Assembly: GCF_000308475.2 (NCBI RefSeq)
Contig: NZ_BAFT02000034.1
Location: 61,770 to 125,769 of the forward strand
From: Nocardia brasiliensis NBRC 14402
Lineage (GTDB): Bacteria > Actinomycetota > Actinomycetes > Mycobacteriales > Mycobacteriaceae
Reading direction: 5' to 3'
Length of the DNA stretch: 64,000 nucleotides
Position numbers and translations under genes: made by a program
In this document: positions 16,776 to 25,455 of the stretch, piece after piece
How positions within the stretch are numbered: position 1 is the stretch's first letter
How the letters are laid out: each line of letters opens with the position of its first letter
Notes under the pieces: generated by a model
Seen by the model: the letters and a program-made list of their open reading frames with translations, nothing else
Told to the model about the DNA's origin: nothing
Database searches by the model: none

Positions 16776-17420
16776 ATGAGCGACACCGGTGTCGATCTCG
16801 ATGGCCGTAGGCTGCGTACCCGGCGCAGCCGGGAGGCGCTGTCGCGCGCCGCGTTCGACCTGCTGAACGAGCGGGGGCTGGACGCGGTGGCCGTCGAGGA
16901 CATCGCGGTACGGGCGGGAGTCACCCGGCGCACCTTCAGCCGGCATTTCGCCTCCATCACCGAGGCGGTGCTGGGCGAGGTCGATCAAGACGTGCACATG
17001 TTCAACGAGGCGCTCTGCCGTCGGCCGCTCGGCGAGTCGCCGTTGGCGGCCTATCGCAACGCCGTGCACGACTGGTTCGACGCCGAATACGGCGGCGCGC
17101 GGTCGGCGCGGCTGGCCAGGCGGTGGACGTTATTCCAGCGATTCGAAGACGAGCCCGAATTGTTTGCCGGATATCAGCGAATCCGGGTCGAGGGTCAGCG
17201 AGAATCGGTGCGGATCATCGCCGGACGACTCGGTGTCGACCCGGTGCTCGACCTGCGTCCGGCCGCCGCGGTCGCCGCGGGCGCGGGCTTGTTGATGGCG
17301 GCATTGCAGACCTGGGCCGCCGGCGACGATCCGGATCGTTTGCCCGACCTGATCGACGGGTACTTCGACACCCTGGTCGCACTCACCACCGAATTCCGGA
17401 ACGAGGAGTCACCGTCATGA
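16776..17420 (+). CDS. TetR-family transcriptional regulator
   Basis: Protein of 214 residues. The N-terminal HTH covers about residues 12-60 (RSREALSRAAFDLLNERGLDAV, VEDIAVRAGVTRRTFSRHF), followed by an all-helical ligand domain. Its stop overlaps the start of the membrane-protein gene by four bases (ATGA), so both are translationally coupled. A strong palindrome upstream is the likely operator. The coupled gene is a candidate target; ligand unknown. Confidence 0.92.
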   Translation: MSDTGVDLDGRRLRTRRSREALSRAAFDLLNERGLDAVAVEDIAVRAGVTRRTFSRHFASITEAVLGEVDQDVHMFNEALCRRPLGESPLAAYRNAVHDWFDAEYGGARSARLARRWTLFQRFEDEPELFAGYQRIRVEGQRESVRIIAGRLGVDPVLDLRPAAAVAAGAGLLMAALQTWAAGDDPDRLPDLIDGYFDTLVALTTEFRNEESPS

Positions 17421-18001
17421 CCACAGGGTCGGTGAATATGTACCGCAGGACCTGCCGCCGCGTCGGGCTGGATCGAAACCCGATGCGCCGCAGAGAAGAT
17501 CGCGTGCAAACCTTGGTCGCCGCCGGATTGCTGCTGTTGTTCGTGGTGCTCGTGCCGCTGCTGGTGCTGACCGTGGGTGCCACTGTCTACCGCGCCGAAA
17601 CCGCTGCGGTGCAAGCGGAAATCGCCGAACTGCACCGGGTCGAGGCGGTGGTGACCGCGACCGGCAAGGCCCCGCTGTACGCCCCGATCATGCCCGCGAA
17701 GGTGGCCTGGACCGATGCCGACGGCATCGCGCACACCGAGGACTATCAGTCCACCACGGTCGTGGAACCTGGTCAGAGCGTGACCATTTGGCTCAACGGC
17801 GCCGGACGCATCGTCGAGCCGCCGTCGGAAACCCAGGCCCTCAGCAAAGCGGTGCTGCTCACCGGCGGCGCCCTCTTCGGAGCGGTGACGGTCCTCGCGG
17901 GTTGCTACTTCGGGCTGCGCCACCGGCTCGACCGCAAGCGGCTGCGGATGTGGGAAATGGAATGGGCCACAGCCGATCTGCGCTGGGGTAGCCACAGCTG
18001 A
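17417..18001 (+). CDS. Rv1733c-type two-helix membrane protein
   Basis: Protein of 194 residues starting at ATG 17417 inside the TetR stop. The N-terminal RNPMRRREDRVQ motif precedes the first membrane segment (LLLLFVVLVPLLVLTVGATVY). An extracytoplasmic domain (about 65-145) follows with AKVAWTDADGIAHTED and TVVEPGQSVTIWLNGAG, then the second membrane segment (ALFGAVTVLAGCYFGL) and a basic tail. This arrangement matches the Rv1733c family of mycolate actinomycetes, cell-envelope proteins of unknown function. The ATGA overlap with the TetR gene suggests specific control. Confidence 0.88.
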   Translation: MTTGSVNMYRRTCRRVGLDRNPMRRREDRVQTLVAAGLLLLFVVLVPLLVLTVGATVYRAETAAVQAEIAELHRVEAVVTATGKAPLYAPIMPAKVAWTDADGIAHTEDYQSTTVVEPGQSVTIWLNGAGRIVEPPSETQALSKAVLLTGGALFGAVTVLAGCYFGLRHRLDRKRLRMWEMEWATADLRWGSHS

Positions 18002-18004
18002 AGT

Positions 18005-19552
18005 TCACACCGGCATCAGGCTGTGCTTGCGCGGATTCGGCTTCGCCGTGTCCTTCTCCCGCAGCAACCGCAGCGCCTTGCGAATCTCCAGGCGCGTCTG
18101 CGCCGGTTCGATGACCGCGTCCACGTACCCGCGCTCGGCGGCGATCCAGGGCGTCGCGATGGTCGCGTTGTAGAAGTCGATCATCTGCTCGCGCGCGGCG
18201 GCGCGCTGCGCGACGGGGGTCGCCTCGAGCTGCTTGCGGCCGATGATGCCGACCATGCTCTCCGCGCCCATCACCGCGATCCGCGCCGTCGGCCAGGCGA
18301 GGCTGATATCGGCGCCGAGTTGCTTGCAGCCCATCACGGCGTAGCCGCCGCCGTAGGCCTTGCGGGTCACCACCGTCACGATCGGCACGGTCGCCTCGAT
18401 CACCGCGCGGAAGAACCGTCCGCCGCGCTTGATCACACCGTTGCGTTCCTCCTCGACACCGGGCAGCACGCCCGGGGTGTCGACGACGAACACCAGCGGC
18501 AGCCCGAAGGCGTCGCACAGCCGGATGAAATGGGTGGCCTTGTCCGAGCACTGCGCGTCCAGCGCGCCGCCGAGCACCTGCGGCTGGTTGGCGATCACGC
18601 CGACGCTGCGGCCGTCGACCCTGGCGAAGCCGGTGATCAGGTTCTGCGCGGTGCCCGCGGCCATCTCGTGGAACTCGCCGTCGTCGAACATCCGCAGCAG
18701 GACCTCGTGCATGTCGTAGCCGACCTTGTCCGAGTCCGGAATGATCGAGTTCAGCTCCAGGTCGTGCGCGGTGAGTTCCGGCTCCAGGCCCGGGTTCACC
18801 AGCGGCGGCTGTTCCAGGCAGCTGGTGGGCAGATAGCTCAGGTAGTTGCGCACCCAGTCGAACGCGGCCTGCTCATCGGGTGCGACGTGATGCAGCGTGC
18901 CGTTCACGGCCTGGACGGCGGCGCCGCCGAGTTCCTCGGCGCTGACCACCTCGCCGGTGACCGCCTTGATCACCTCGGGCCCGGTGACGAACATGTACGA
19001 CTTCTCGGTCGCCACCAGCACGTCCATGTTGACCGGGCCGTACACCGAACCCGCCGCGCACTTGCCGAGCATGATCGCCACCATCGGCACGTACCCGGAC
19101 AGCTCCTCCTGGCGCCGGCACATCAGCGCGTACCAGGCCAGCGAGGTCACGGCGTCCTGAATGCGGGCGCCGCCGGAGTCGTTGATCGCGACCACGGGGC
19201 AGGCCTTCTCGTAGGCGAACTCCATCGCGGCCGCGACCTTGCGGCCGAACATCTCACCGACCGAGCCGCCGTGCACGGTCTGGTCGTGCGCGATCACCAC
19301 GACGGGTCGTCCGTCGATGGTGCCGCGGCCGGTGACCACGCCGTCGCCGTACATCGCGTTGTTCGCGCCCGGCTGCCGGACCAGCTTGCCCATCTCCACG
19401 AAACTGCCCTTGTCGAGCAGCGCGCGCACCCGCTCGCGGGCGCTGGGTATGCCTTTCGCCTTGCGTTTCGCGATGCCGGTCTCGCCCGCGGGTTCCTCGG
19501 CCAGCTCCAGGATCCCCCGCAGCTCTTCCAGCTTGTCTCGCGTACCGCTCAT
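18005..19552 (-). CDS. acyl-CoA carboxylase beta (carboxyltransferase) subunit
   Basis: Protein of 515 residues with both crotonase-like carboxyltransferase domains. The N-terminal half has [27 protein letters not shown] and the oxyanion segment [13 protein letters not shown]. The C-terminal half has [30 protein letters not shown] and [13 protein letters not shown]. It transfers carboxyl from biotinyl-carrier protein to acetyl-, propionyl- or longer acyl-CoA, in the cytosol. No alpha subunit gene is adjacent. ATG 19552 was chosen; an upstream extension is rich in Arg/Ser and lacks homology. Its 3' end abuts the Rv1733c-type gene three bases away, tail to tail. Confidence 0.93.
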   Translation of the reverse strand: MSGTRDKLEELRGILELAEEPAGETGIAKRKAKGIPSARERVRALLDKGSFVEMGKLVRQPGANNAMYGDGVVTGRGTIDGRPVVVIAHDQTVHGGSVGEMFGRKVAAAMEFAYEKACPVVAINDSGGARIQDAVTSLAWYALMCRRQEELSGYVPMVAIMLGKCAAGSVYGPVNMDVLVATEKSYMFVTGPEVIKAVTGEVVSAEELGGAAVQAVNGTLHHVAPDEQAAFDWVRNYLSYLPTSCLEQPPLVNPGLEPELTAHDLELNSIIPDSDKVGYDMHEVLLRMFDDGEFHEMAAGTAQNLITGFARVDGRSVGVIANQPQVLGGALDAQCSDKATHFIRLCDAFGLPLVFVVDTPGVLPGVEEERNGVIKRGGRFFRAVIEATVPIVTVVTRKAYGGGYAVMGCKQLGADISLAWPTARIAVMGAESMVGIIGRKQLEATPVAQRAAAREQMIDFYNATIATPWIAAERGYVDAVIEPAQTRLEIRKALRLLREKDTAKPNPRKHSLMPV

Positions 19553-20088
19553 ATGTGGTGTAGCCCTTCGAAAACTTTGCCGCGTCGCCGGACGGGGGCG
19601 CAGCGCTCGATGGTATCCGTGGACCGTGTCGCTGCACACCTGCCGGTCGTTACCGATGGGACAGTTCACAGGTTTACCCGGCTTCCGCTCCGGTCGGGCC
19701 GGCCTCGGTGCGACCTGCGCACTCGGGCGCGAACTGTGCGAACTACCAGTCGCCGCCGCGGGTTGCGATGAGTGTTCATGACAGCCGTGGCTACACCTTT
19801 TGAAGGGCGAGCGGCGGGTTCTAGGGTGGGCTCGACGCAGCGCCGGAATGCGCGGTCGGCGCTGCGTCATACTTTGCTGCCGAGAGGGATCGGGCGGCGG
19901 CCGGATGCCGCGGCGCACGTATTATGTTGCCGGTCAACAGAAGAAATATGCGCCGAAGCGACCGGTATGCCGAAAATAACTCGCAGGCTTGTGATTTCGC
20001 CCAATGAGAGCTGTGCAGGCTGATGACTTACCTGATTCCACCGGCGTATCCCGATTCGATCACGATTCGCCGCTAGCCTTTGTCAGTC
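19553..20088. other. intergenic region between divergent genes
   Basis: About 535 bases separate the carboxyltransferase gene from the plus-strand PucR-like gene. Short frames on both strands lack ribosome sites and family resemblance. Promoters for both neighbours must lie here, but I cannot place them with confidence. No repeat was noticed. Confidence 0.4.
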
Positions 20089-21060
20089 ATGACGGCTATG
20101 CGGATGAGTTCGGGCACCGAGGGTCTCGCGTCGAAACTGCTGGACTACTTGGCGCAACACACCGGTGGTGGTCTGCACGGCGACGTCGCGCGGACCACGC
20201 GCAACTGTGTGGTGGCGGCGGTGGAGCGCCGGACGCCACGGTGGCAGGCGGCGCTGGGCGAACCACCCGAAATCGCGGGTATCGCAACACGATCGGCGCG
20301 TGAGGGAGTCGCACTGGAAACGGTGCTCGGCGCCTACCATGACGAAATCCGTTCCGGCCTCGAATTCGTCGCGGCGGACACCGAGAACGACGAGCTGGTC
20401 GCGGGCGCGCAATTGATCTTGCAGGTACTGGAAATGGTCACGCTCACCGCCTCGACCGCCTACGTGGACGAGCATCGGCTGGTCGCCCGCGAACACCAGA
20501 CTGCCGCACAGACTTTGGTCGCCGCGCTGCTCGGCGGGCACGCGCTGGGAGAGCTGGCGGCGCAGACCGGGATCGCGATCGCCGCGCGGTATCAGGTGGT
20601 GGCGCTGCACATCCCGGCACACCCGGACGAGCGAAGACCGGGTGCCGGAACCGTGGCCGCGCGGCGCAAACTGCGCAGGTTGCAGGCGGCGCTGGCCGAT
20701 CCGCTCGGCTCCCGGGCCTTGCCGCTGCTCTCGGCGGCGGGTGGCACGATCCTGGTACCGGTCGACGCCCCGCACGCTCGGGTCGGTGCGCCCGCGATGA
20801 CGGCCGACGTGCTCACTCTGCTGAGCGAGGCCGCCGAGGTGTCGCTGACCGCGGTGGTGGCCACCGGCGAGACCGCGTGCATACCCGAATTGGCCGCGCA
20901 CACCCACGATCTGCTGGACCGGATGCGGACGGCGGGCCGGCCGCCCGGTCTCTATCGGATCTGTGAGCCGGTGGCCGCACCGGATTGTGACGGCGAACAG
21001 CCGGTCCGGGTGCCGGTCGTCACCTCCACCAATGATCACGAAATAGGCCGTTCCGCCTGA
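20089..21060 (+). CDS. PucR-like regulator lacking the C-terminal helix-turn-helix
   Basis: About 323 residues that match the N-terminal and middle parts of the two full PucR-type regulators in this window. Shared segments are AREGVALETVLGAYHDEIR, VTLTASTAYVDEHRLVAREHQTAAQTL, ARRKLRRLQAAL, LLSAAGGTILVPV and the final MRTAGRPPGLYRI. The sequence ends in an unrelated tail of about 30 residues instead of the 90-residue PucR HTH. It may be a sensor without DNA binding, for example an antagonist that forms mixed dimers with paralogs, or a decayed regulator. No ribosome site stands out before ATG 20089, so it may be leaderless. The acyl-ACP desaturase gene follows after 57 bases. Confidence 0.85.
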   Translation: MTAMRMSSGTEGLASKLLDYLAQHTGGGLHGDVARTTRNCVVAAVERRTPRWQAALGEPPEIAGIATRSAREGVALETVLGAYHDEIRSGLEFVAADTENDELVAGAQLILQVLEMVTLTASTAYVDEHRLVAREHQTAAQTLVAALLGGHALGELAAQTGIAIAARYQVVALHIPAHPDERRPGAGTVAARRKLRRLQAALADPLGSRALPLLSAAGGTILVPVDAPHARVGAPAMTADVLTLLSEAAEVSLTAVVATGETACIPELAAHTHDLLDRMRTAGRPPGLYRICEPVAAPDCDGEQPVRVPVVTSTNDHEIGRSA

Positions 21061-21117
21061 TATTTCCGCGTTATCGTCGAAATCGGCGTGCGCGCCGCGC
21101 CGAGCAGAGGAGTGCGA

Positions 21118-22068
21118 GTGACCACCGCGTTGACCGATACGGATATTCTCCGCGAACTGGAACCCGTCGCCGAGCGCCTGCTGAATGATCATCTGCGCAA
21201 GACCAAGGCGTGGCACCCGCACGACTATGTGCCCTGGGATGATGGGCGGAATTTCGCCGCCCTCGGCGGAATCGATTGGGCGCCCGAGCAATCGAAGCTC
21301 ACCGAAGTGGCTCGGGTCGCGATGGTGACCAACCTGCTCACCGAGGACAATCTGCCCTCCTATCACCGGGAGATCTCGGAATCGTTCTCCCTCGACGGTG
21401 TTTGGGGCACCTGGGTGGGGCGCTGGACCGCCGAGGAGAACCGGCACGCGATTGTCATGCGCGACTATTTGGTGGTCACCCGCGCGGTCGACCCGGTGGC
21501 GTTGGAGCAGGCCAGGATGGCGCATATGACGACGGGTGTCGCGAAACCCGTGAAAGGACCGCAGTTTCTGCGGTCTGTCGCTTATGTGACACTCCAGGAA
21601 TTGGCCACGAGAATCAGTCATCGGAACACCGGTATCGCGTGCAACGAGCCTGTCGCCGAGCGTATGCTGCAACGTATTGCCGCCGATGAAAACCTGCACA
21701 TGATCTTTTATCGCAACATCAGCGCCGCGGCACTCGACCTGCTGCCGAACGAGATGCTGCGTGCCGTCACGGATATCGTCACGCGCTTCCAGATGCCGGG
21801 CCTGACCCAGCCGAACTTCCGCCGCAACGCCGTCGTGCTGGCGAAACACGGCATCTACGACCTCCGGCAACACCTGGACACAGTGGTGCAGCCCGTTTTA
21901 CGGGCATGGCGCGTGTTCGAGCGCACCGATCTGTCCGGCGACGGCGCACGGGCCCGCGACGAGCTGGCGGCCTACCTCGACGAATTAGCGCAGCAGGCAA
22001 CGCGATTCGAGGAGCAACGCGATCGAGTAGCGGCCAGACAGGCAGAACGAGCCGCCGCGGCGCAATGA
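21118..22068 (+). CDS. acyl-ACP desaturase (ferritin-like di-iron enzyme)
   Basis: Soluble stearoyl-ACP desaturase homolog of 316 residues. The two di-iron motifs are present: WTAEENRHA (Glu107, His110) and IAADENLHM (Glu191, His194). These enzymes insert a double bond into acyl-ACP chains using O2, and in mycobacteria DesA-type members feed mycolic acid synthesis. GTG 21118 was chosen because AGAGGAG lies just upstream. The following esterase gene overlaps the stop by four bases. The partner PucR-like gene upstream may influence expression. Reductant and ferredoxin are not encoded nearby. Confidence 0.92.
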   Translation: MTTALTDTDILRELEPVAERLLNDHLRKTKAWHPHDYVPWDDGRNFAALGGIDWAPEQSKLTEVARVAMVTNLLTEDNLPSYHREISESFSLDGVWGTWVGRWTAEENRHAIVMRDYLVVTRAVDPVALEQARMAHMTTGVAKPVKGPQFLRSVAYVTLQELATRISHRNTGIACNEPVAERMLQRIAADENLHMIFYRNISAAALDLLPNEMLRAVTDIVTRFQMPGLTQPNFRRNAVVLAKHGIYDLRQHLDTVVQPVLRAWRVFERTDLSGDGARARDELAAYLDELAQQATRFEEQRDRVAARQAERAAAAQ

Positions 22069-23102
22069 GTACCCGAGGGCCGATCACCGCGGCGGCGATG
22101 GTAGCCATCGCCGTGCTGGCCGGTGTGCCCGCGCAGGCGGACGACGTGCCCGGCGTGCCGAGCGCGCCGCCGCCCGCGATCGATCCCGCGATGACCCGGA
22201 CCGGACTGCTGTCCATCGAGAGCATCGGACCGCAGCGGGACCACCTGAAGATCGCGTCCGCGGCCATGCGCCGGGTGATCGAGGTGGACGTGTTGCGCGG
22301 CACCGGCGCGGCACCGCGCCCGACGCTGTATCTGCTCGACGGCGTCGACGGCGAGACCACCTCGGGCTGGCTCAGCAAGGGCGGCGCGGCGGAGTTCTTC
22401 GCGGACAAGCCGGTGGACGTGGTGCTGACCAGCGGCGGTACCGGCAGCATGTACAGCGACTGGGTCCGCCACGACACCGCGCTCGGACTCAATCGGTGGG
22501 AGACCTTCCTGACCGAGGAACTGCCGCCGATCGTGGAATCGCTGCTGAAGGCCGACGGACGCCGGGCCATCGCGGGCGTGTCCATGGGCGCGCAGGCGGC
22601 GATGATGCTGGCGCAGCGCCATCCGGGCCGCTACCGCGCCGTCGCGGGCATGAGCGGCTGCTATTCCACCGCCGACCCGCTCGGCCACGCGGTCACCACG
22701 ATCACCGTGGCCTCGCGCGGCGGTAATGTCGAAAACCTCTGGGGGCCACCGACTTCCCCGGAATGGGCGGCGCACGACAGCCTGCTCGGCGCACCGGCGC
22801 TGCGCGGCACCGCGATCTATCTGTCGGCCGCCACCGGCACGCCGACCGGCGCCGATCTGGTGTCGATCGCGCAGTCCCCGTCGATCGTCGACGCGCTGCG
22901 GCTGGCCGGCGGCGGCGCCGCGCTGGAAGCGGGGGCGCGCACCTGCACCGAACGCTTCGCGGGGCGGCTGCACGAGCTGAAGATCCCCGCCGTCGTCGAG
23001 TACGCGCCCGAGGGCATGCACACCTGGCCTGATTTCGAAGCCCAGCTGCCGCGGGCCTGGCGGGTATTGGCCGAGGCGTTGGCGCTGCCGTCGCCGAAGT
23101 GA
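22065..23102 (+). CDS. secreted esterase / Ag85-like alpha-beta hydrolase
   Basis: Protein of 345 residues with a short signal peptide (ITAAAMVAIAVLAGVPAQA). It has the esterase-D/antigen-85-type fold: TLYLLDGVDGETTSGWL, VVLTSGGTGSMYSDW, ETFLTEELPPIVESLL, nucleophile Ser173 in GVSMGAQAAMML and His in EGMHTWPDF. The architecture resembles mycolyltransferase-like proteins that act on trehalose mycolates, although the catalytic pocket cannot be verified here. Its ATG overlaps the desaturase TGA (ATGA), tying lipid desaturation to an exported acyl-transferring or hydrolysing enzyme. Confidence 0.9.
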   Translation: MSTRGPITAAAMVAIAVLAGVPAQADDVPGVPSAPPPAIDPAMTRTGLLSIESIGPQRDHLKIASAAMRRVIEVDVLRGTGAAPRPTLYLLDGVDGETTSGWLSKGGAAEFFADKPVDVVLTSGGTGSMYSDWVRHDTALGLNRWETFLTEELPPIVESLLKADGRRAIAGVSMGAQAAMMLAQRHPGRYRAVAGMSGCYSTADPLGHAVTTITVASRGGNVENLWGPPTSPEWAAHDSLLGAPALRGTAIYLSAATGTPTGADLVSIAQSPSIVDALRLAGGGAALEAGARTCTERFAGRLHELKIPAVVEYAPEGMHTWPDFEAQLPRAWRVLAEALALPSPK

Positions 23103-23139
23103 CGGGGAATCACCGCTCGGCGCGCGCGTTGAGACAGGT

Positions 23140-24162
23140 ATGACCTCGGCACTTCCCTCCGTCCGGTTCTCCATCCTGGACCGCTCCCGCGTCCGGCGCG
23201 GGCAGAGCCATCCCGCGGCGTTGCGCGACACGATCGAGTTCGCGCGGCTCGCGGAGGAATGGGGTTATCACCGATTCTGGGTGTCGGAGCACCACGGCGT
23301 GCCCGGCGTCGCCGGGTCGGCGCCGACGGTGCTGGCCGCGGCCGCCGCGGCGGCGACCGCGCACATCCGGATCGGCACCGGCGGGGTCATGCTGCCCAAT
23401 CATCAGCCGTTGATCGTCGCCGAACAGTTCGGTGTGCTGGAATCGCTGTATCCGGGCCGGATCGATATGGGTCTGGGCCGCTCGGTCGGCTTCACCGACG
23501 GGGTCCGGCGCGCGCTCGGACACGACAAACGCGACGCCGAGGACTTCGACGCGCAGCTGACCGAATTGCTGGACTACTTCACCCACGGCCGGCACGGCGT
23601 GCACGGCTGGCCGGCCGAAGGGCTGCGGATCCCGGCGTTCCTGCTGGCCACCGGGTCGGGCGCGGAGCGGGCAGCCCGCTTCGGGTTGCCGCTGGTGATC
23701 GCGGCGGTCGGCGGCCCGGATCGGATGATCGAGGCGATCGCCCGGTACCGCGACGGATTCCAGGCCACCGCCTGGGGTGCCGAGCCATATGTCATGGTCT
23801 CGGGCTCGGTCGTGATCGCCGATACCACCGAGCAGGCGCGGCGGCTGCTGCTGCCGGAGGCGTGGTCGGCCGCGTACTCGCGCACGCGCGGCGAGTTCCC
23901 GGCCCTGATCCCGCCCGCGGAGATCGAGGCGATGAGCATGACCGAGCGGGAACGCCGGATCTTCCAGGAGTCGTTGGCCGGGCACGTGCACGGCACCGAA
24001 GACGAGGTCGCCGAGCAACTCGAGCAATGGGTGAGCGCCACCGGTGCCGACGAGATCCTGGTACACACCAGCACCTTCGACCGCGCGGCGCGCCTGGAAT
24101 CGCATCGGCGACTGGCCCGGGTGGCCGGATTGTCCACCGCGCGAACGGAATCGCCCGCATGA
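23140..24162 (+). CDS. LLM-class flavin-dependent oxidoreductase
   Basis: Protein of 340 residues of the luciferase-like monooxygenase superfamily, MsnO8-like subgroup. Features are FARLAEEWGYHRFWVSEHHGVPG at the start, IRIGTGGVMLPNHQPLIVAEQFGVLESLYPGRIDMGLGRS in the barrel core, and a C-terminal GTEDEVAEQLEQW segment. Such proteins use FMN or F420. The substrate is not predictable. The 3' end meets the HadAB-like gene tail to tail with four bases between them. Confidence 0.92.
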   Translation: MTSALPSVRFSILDRSRVRRGQSHPAALRDTIEFARLAEEWGYHRFWVSEHHGVPGVAGSAPTVLAAAAAAATAHIRIGTGGVMLPNHQPLIVAEQFGVLESLYPGRIDMGLGRSVGFTDGVRRALGHDKRDAEDFDAQLTELLDYFTHGRHGVHGWPAEGLRIPAFLLATGSGAERAARFGLPLVIAAVGGPDRMIEAIARYRDGFQATAWGAEPYVMVSGSVVIADTTEQARRLLLPEAWSAAYSRTRGEFPALIPPAEIEAMSMTERERRIFQESLAGHVHGTEDEVAEQLEQWVSATGADEILVHTSTFDRAARLESHRRLARVAGLSTARTESPA

Positions 24163-24166
24163 AAGC

Positions 24167-25177
24167 TCAATCCGGTGGGGGCAAGGCGACTTCGGCGGCC
24201 GCATAGCCGAAAACCGTGCGGCCGCGGGACCGGGCGTCGATGGCGATGGTGGCACGGCGCCGCCGTGCGTCCACCGCGGTGACCCGGCCGGTGAATTCGA
24301 TCTCGCAGGTCGCCGCGGGCCCGATCCGCAGATAGTGCGTGTAGTGCGCGAACTGGGCGCGCAGCCGGGTGATCGCGGCCGGGTCGCCGAGGCGCGAACT
24401 GACGAAGGCCGCGGCCAAGCCGAGTTTCAGCATGCTCGGTGCGGTGGTCGCGGGCAGCGTGTACTCCGCGGCCGAAGCTGTGCCGGCGGTGTCGGGGGCG
24501 CGGTCGCCGACTATCGCGGCGAAGTCCAGGATGTCGTCGCGGGAGAGCCGGACCGTCTGCGCGGGCAGCATGGTGCCGACGGTCATGGTATGGAAGGCAT
24601 TGTGGCGCAGTGGAAATCGCTTGGCCCGACGCCGCGCGGGCGCCCGATGCTCGGTGCGCCGCGGACGAGGCGCGGACTGCCCACGCGTCCCGATGGCGCG
24701 GACCGTCTCGGCCAGGCGCGGGCCGCTCGACCCGGTATGTGCGAGCAGCGAGGTGGAGCCGGTCTGCACCGGCGCGCCGTGCTGGTCGGTGAGCACACTC
24801 TTGATCGTCAAGACGTCGTAATCGGCGAACTGGCGAAATGATTCGACCGCGAGATCGCCGGTCAGCCGATCGCCCGCGACCAGTGGCCGCATGGCGTCGA
24901 ACACCTGATCCGCGTGCAGAATTCGGGTCGGCCGATAGTCGGCGAGCACCGCATCCAATAATTCGCTCTGGACATCACCGAGAATTGCGCAGGCAAATGT
25001 CGCAGGGGCGACCAGGCCGGTGAATCCGAGCTCGGCGGCGGCATCGGCACTCCAGTGCGCCGGATGGAAATCCTGGACGGCCCTGGCGAATTCGCGAATC
25101 CGGGCGGCATCGACCAGATAGGGCGCCGTCGCCCGGCACCGCTGGTCGGCCAGCGTCCACGTGTTCACCTCGGTCAT
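24167..25177 (-). CDS. HadA/HadB-like fused hotdog protein with altered active site
   Basis: Protein of 336 residues with the same two-hotdog organisation as 14591-15658. The N-terminal half shares REFARAVQDFHPAHW and GLVAPATFACAIL. In the C-terminal half the catalytic signature becomes FAAIVGDRAPDTAG: Asp225 remains, but the N-P-x-H part is lost, with Thr230 where the catalytic His should be. The linker (RRTEHRAPARRRAKRF) is unusually basic. It may be a non-catalytic scaffold or stabilising subunit for FAS-II dehydratases, or a decayed paralog. ATG 25177 is the only good start. Confidence 0.88.
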   Translation of the reverse strand: MTEVNTWTLADQRCRATAPYLVDAARIREFARAVQDFHPAHWSADAAAELGFTGLVAPATFACAILGDVQSELLDAVLADYRPTRILHADQVFDAMRPLVAGDRLTGDLAVESFRQFADYDVLTIKSVLTDQHGAPVQTGSTSLLAHTGSSGPRLAETVRAIGTRGQSAPRPRRTEHRAPARRRAKRFPLRHNAFHTMTVGTMLPAQTVRLSRDDILDFAAIVGDRAPDTAGTASAAEYTLPATTAPSMLKLGLAAAFVSSRLGDPAAITRLRAQFAHYTHYLRIGPAATCEIEFTGRVTAVDARRRRATIAIDARSRGRTVFGYAAAEVALPPPD

Positions 25178-25455
25178 CGGCCCATACTCGGCCTCGCGCG
25201 CGGTCGACAGCTGCTGGTCGGCAGCTTTCCTGGAGAATTCACGATCCGCGGGCCGCTGTGTTTGGGAAAAGCTCCGGAGCGGGCGAACTGTGCCGTTTAC
25301 CTAAGCCCGACAACGACATTGGTGAGCTGTCCAGATACCCCGGCGTGAGCTAGGTCGCACTTTCCGGCGGATTTAGCGTTGGCGCAGTTTCCACGCTGTC
25401 GAGCGGAATTCGGCAGCGCGTCCGAAATCTTCTGCTCGAAATAGGAAGGTATGCA

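Noticed and set aside
14561..16960. Minus-strand open frame of 799 codons
   Set aside because: Antisense to the HadAB, Scr1-type and TetR genes, which have clear motifs.
25178..25455. Possible TGTCCAGA site near 25329 resembling the cyp51 operator
   Set aside because: Only half of the palindrome is present and no other element of the sterol-region promoters is nearby.
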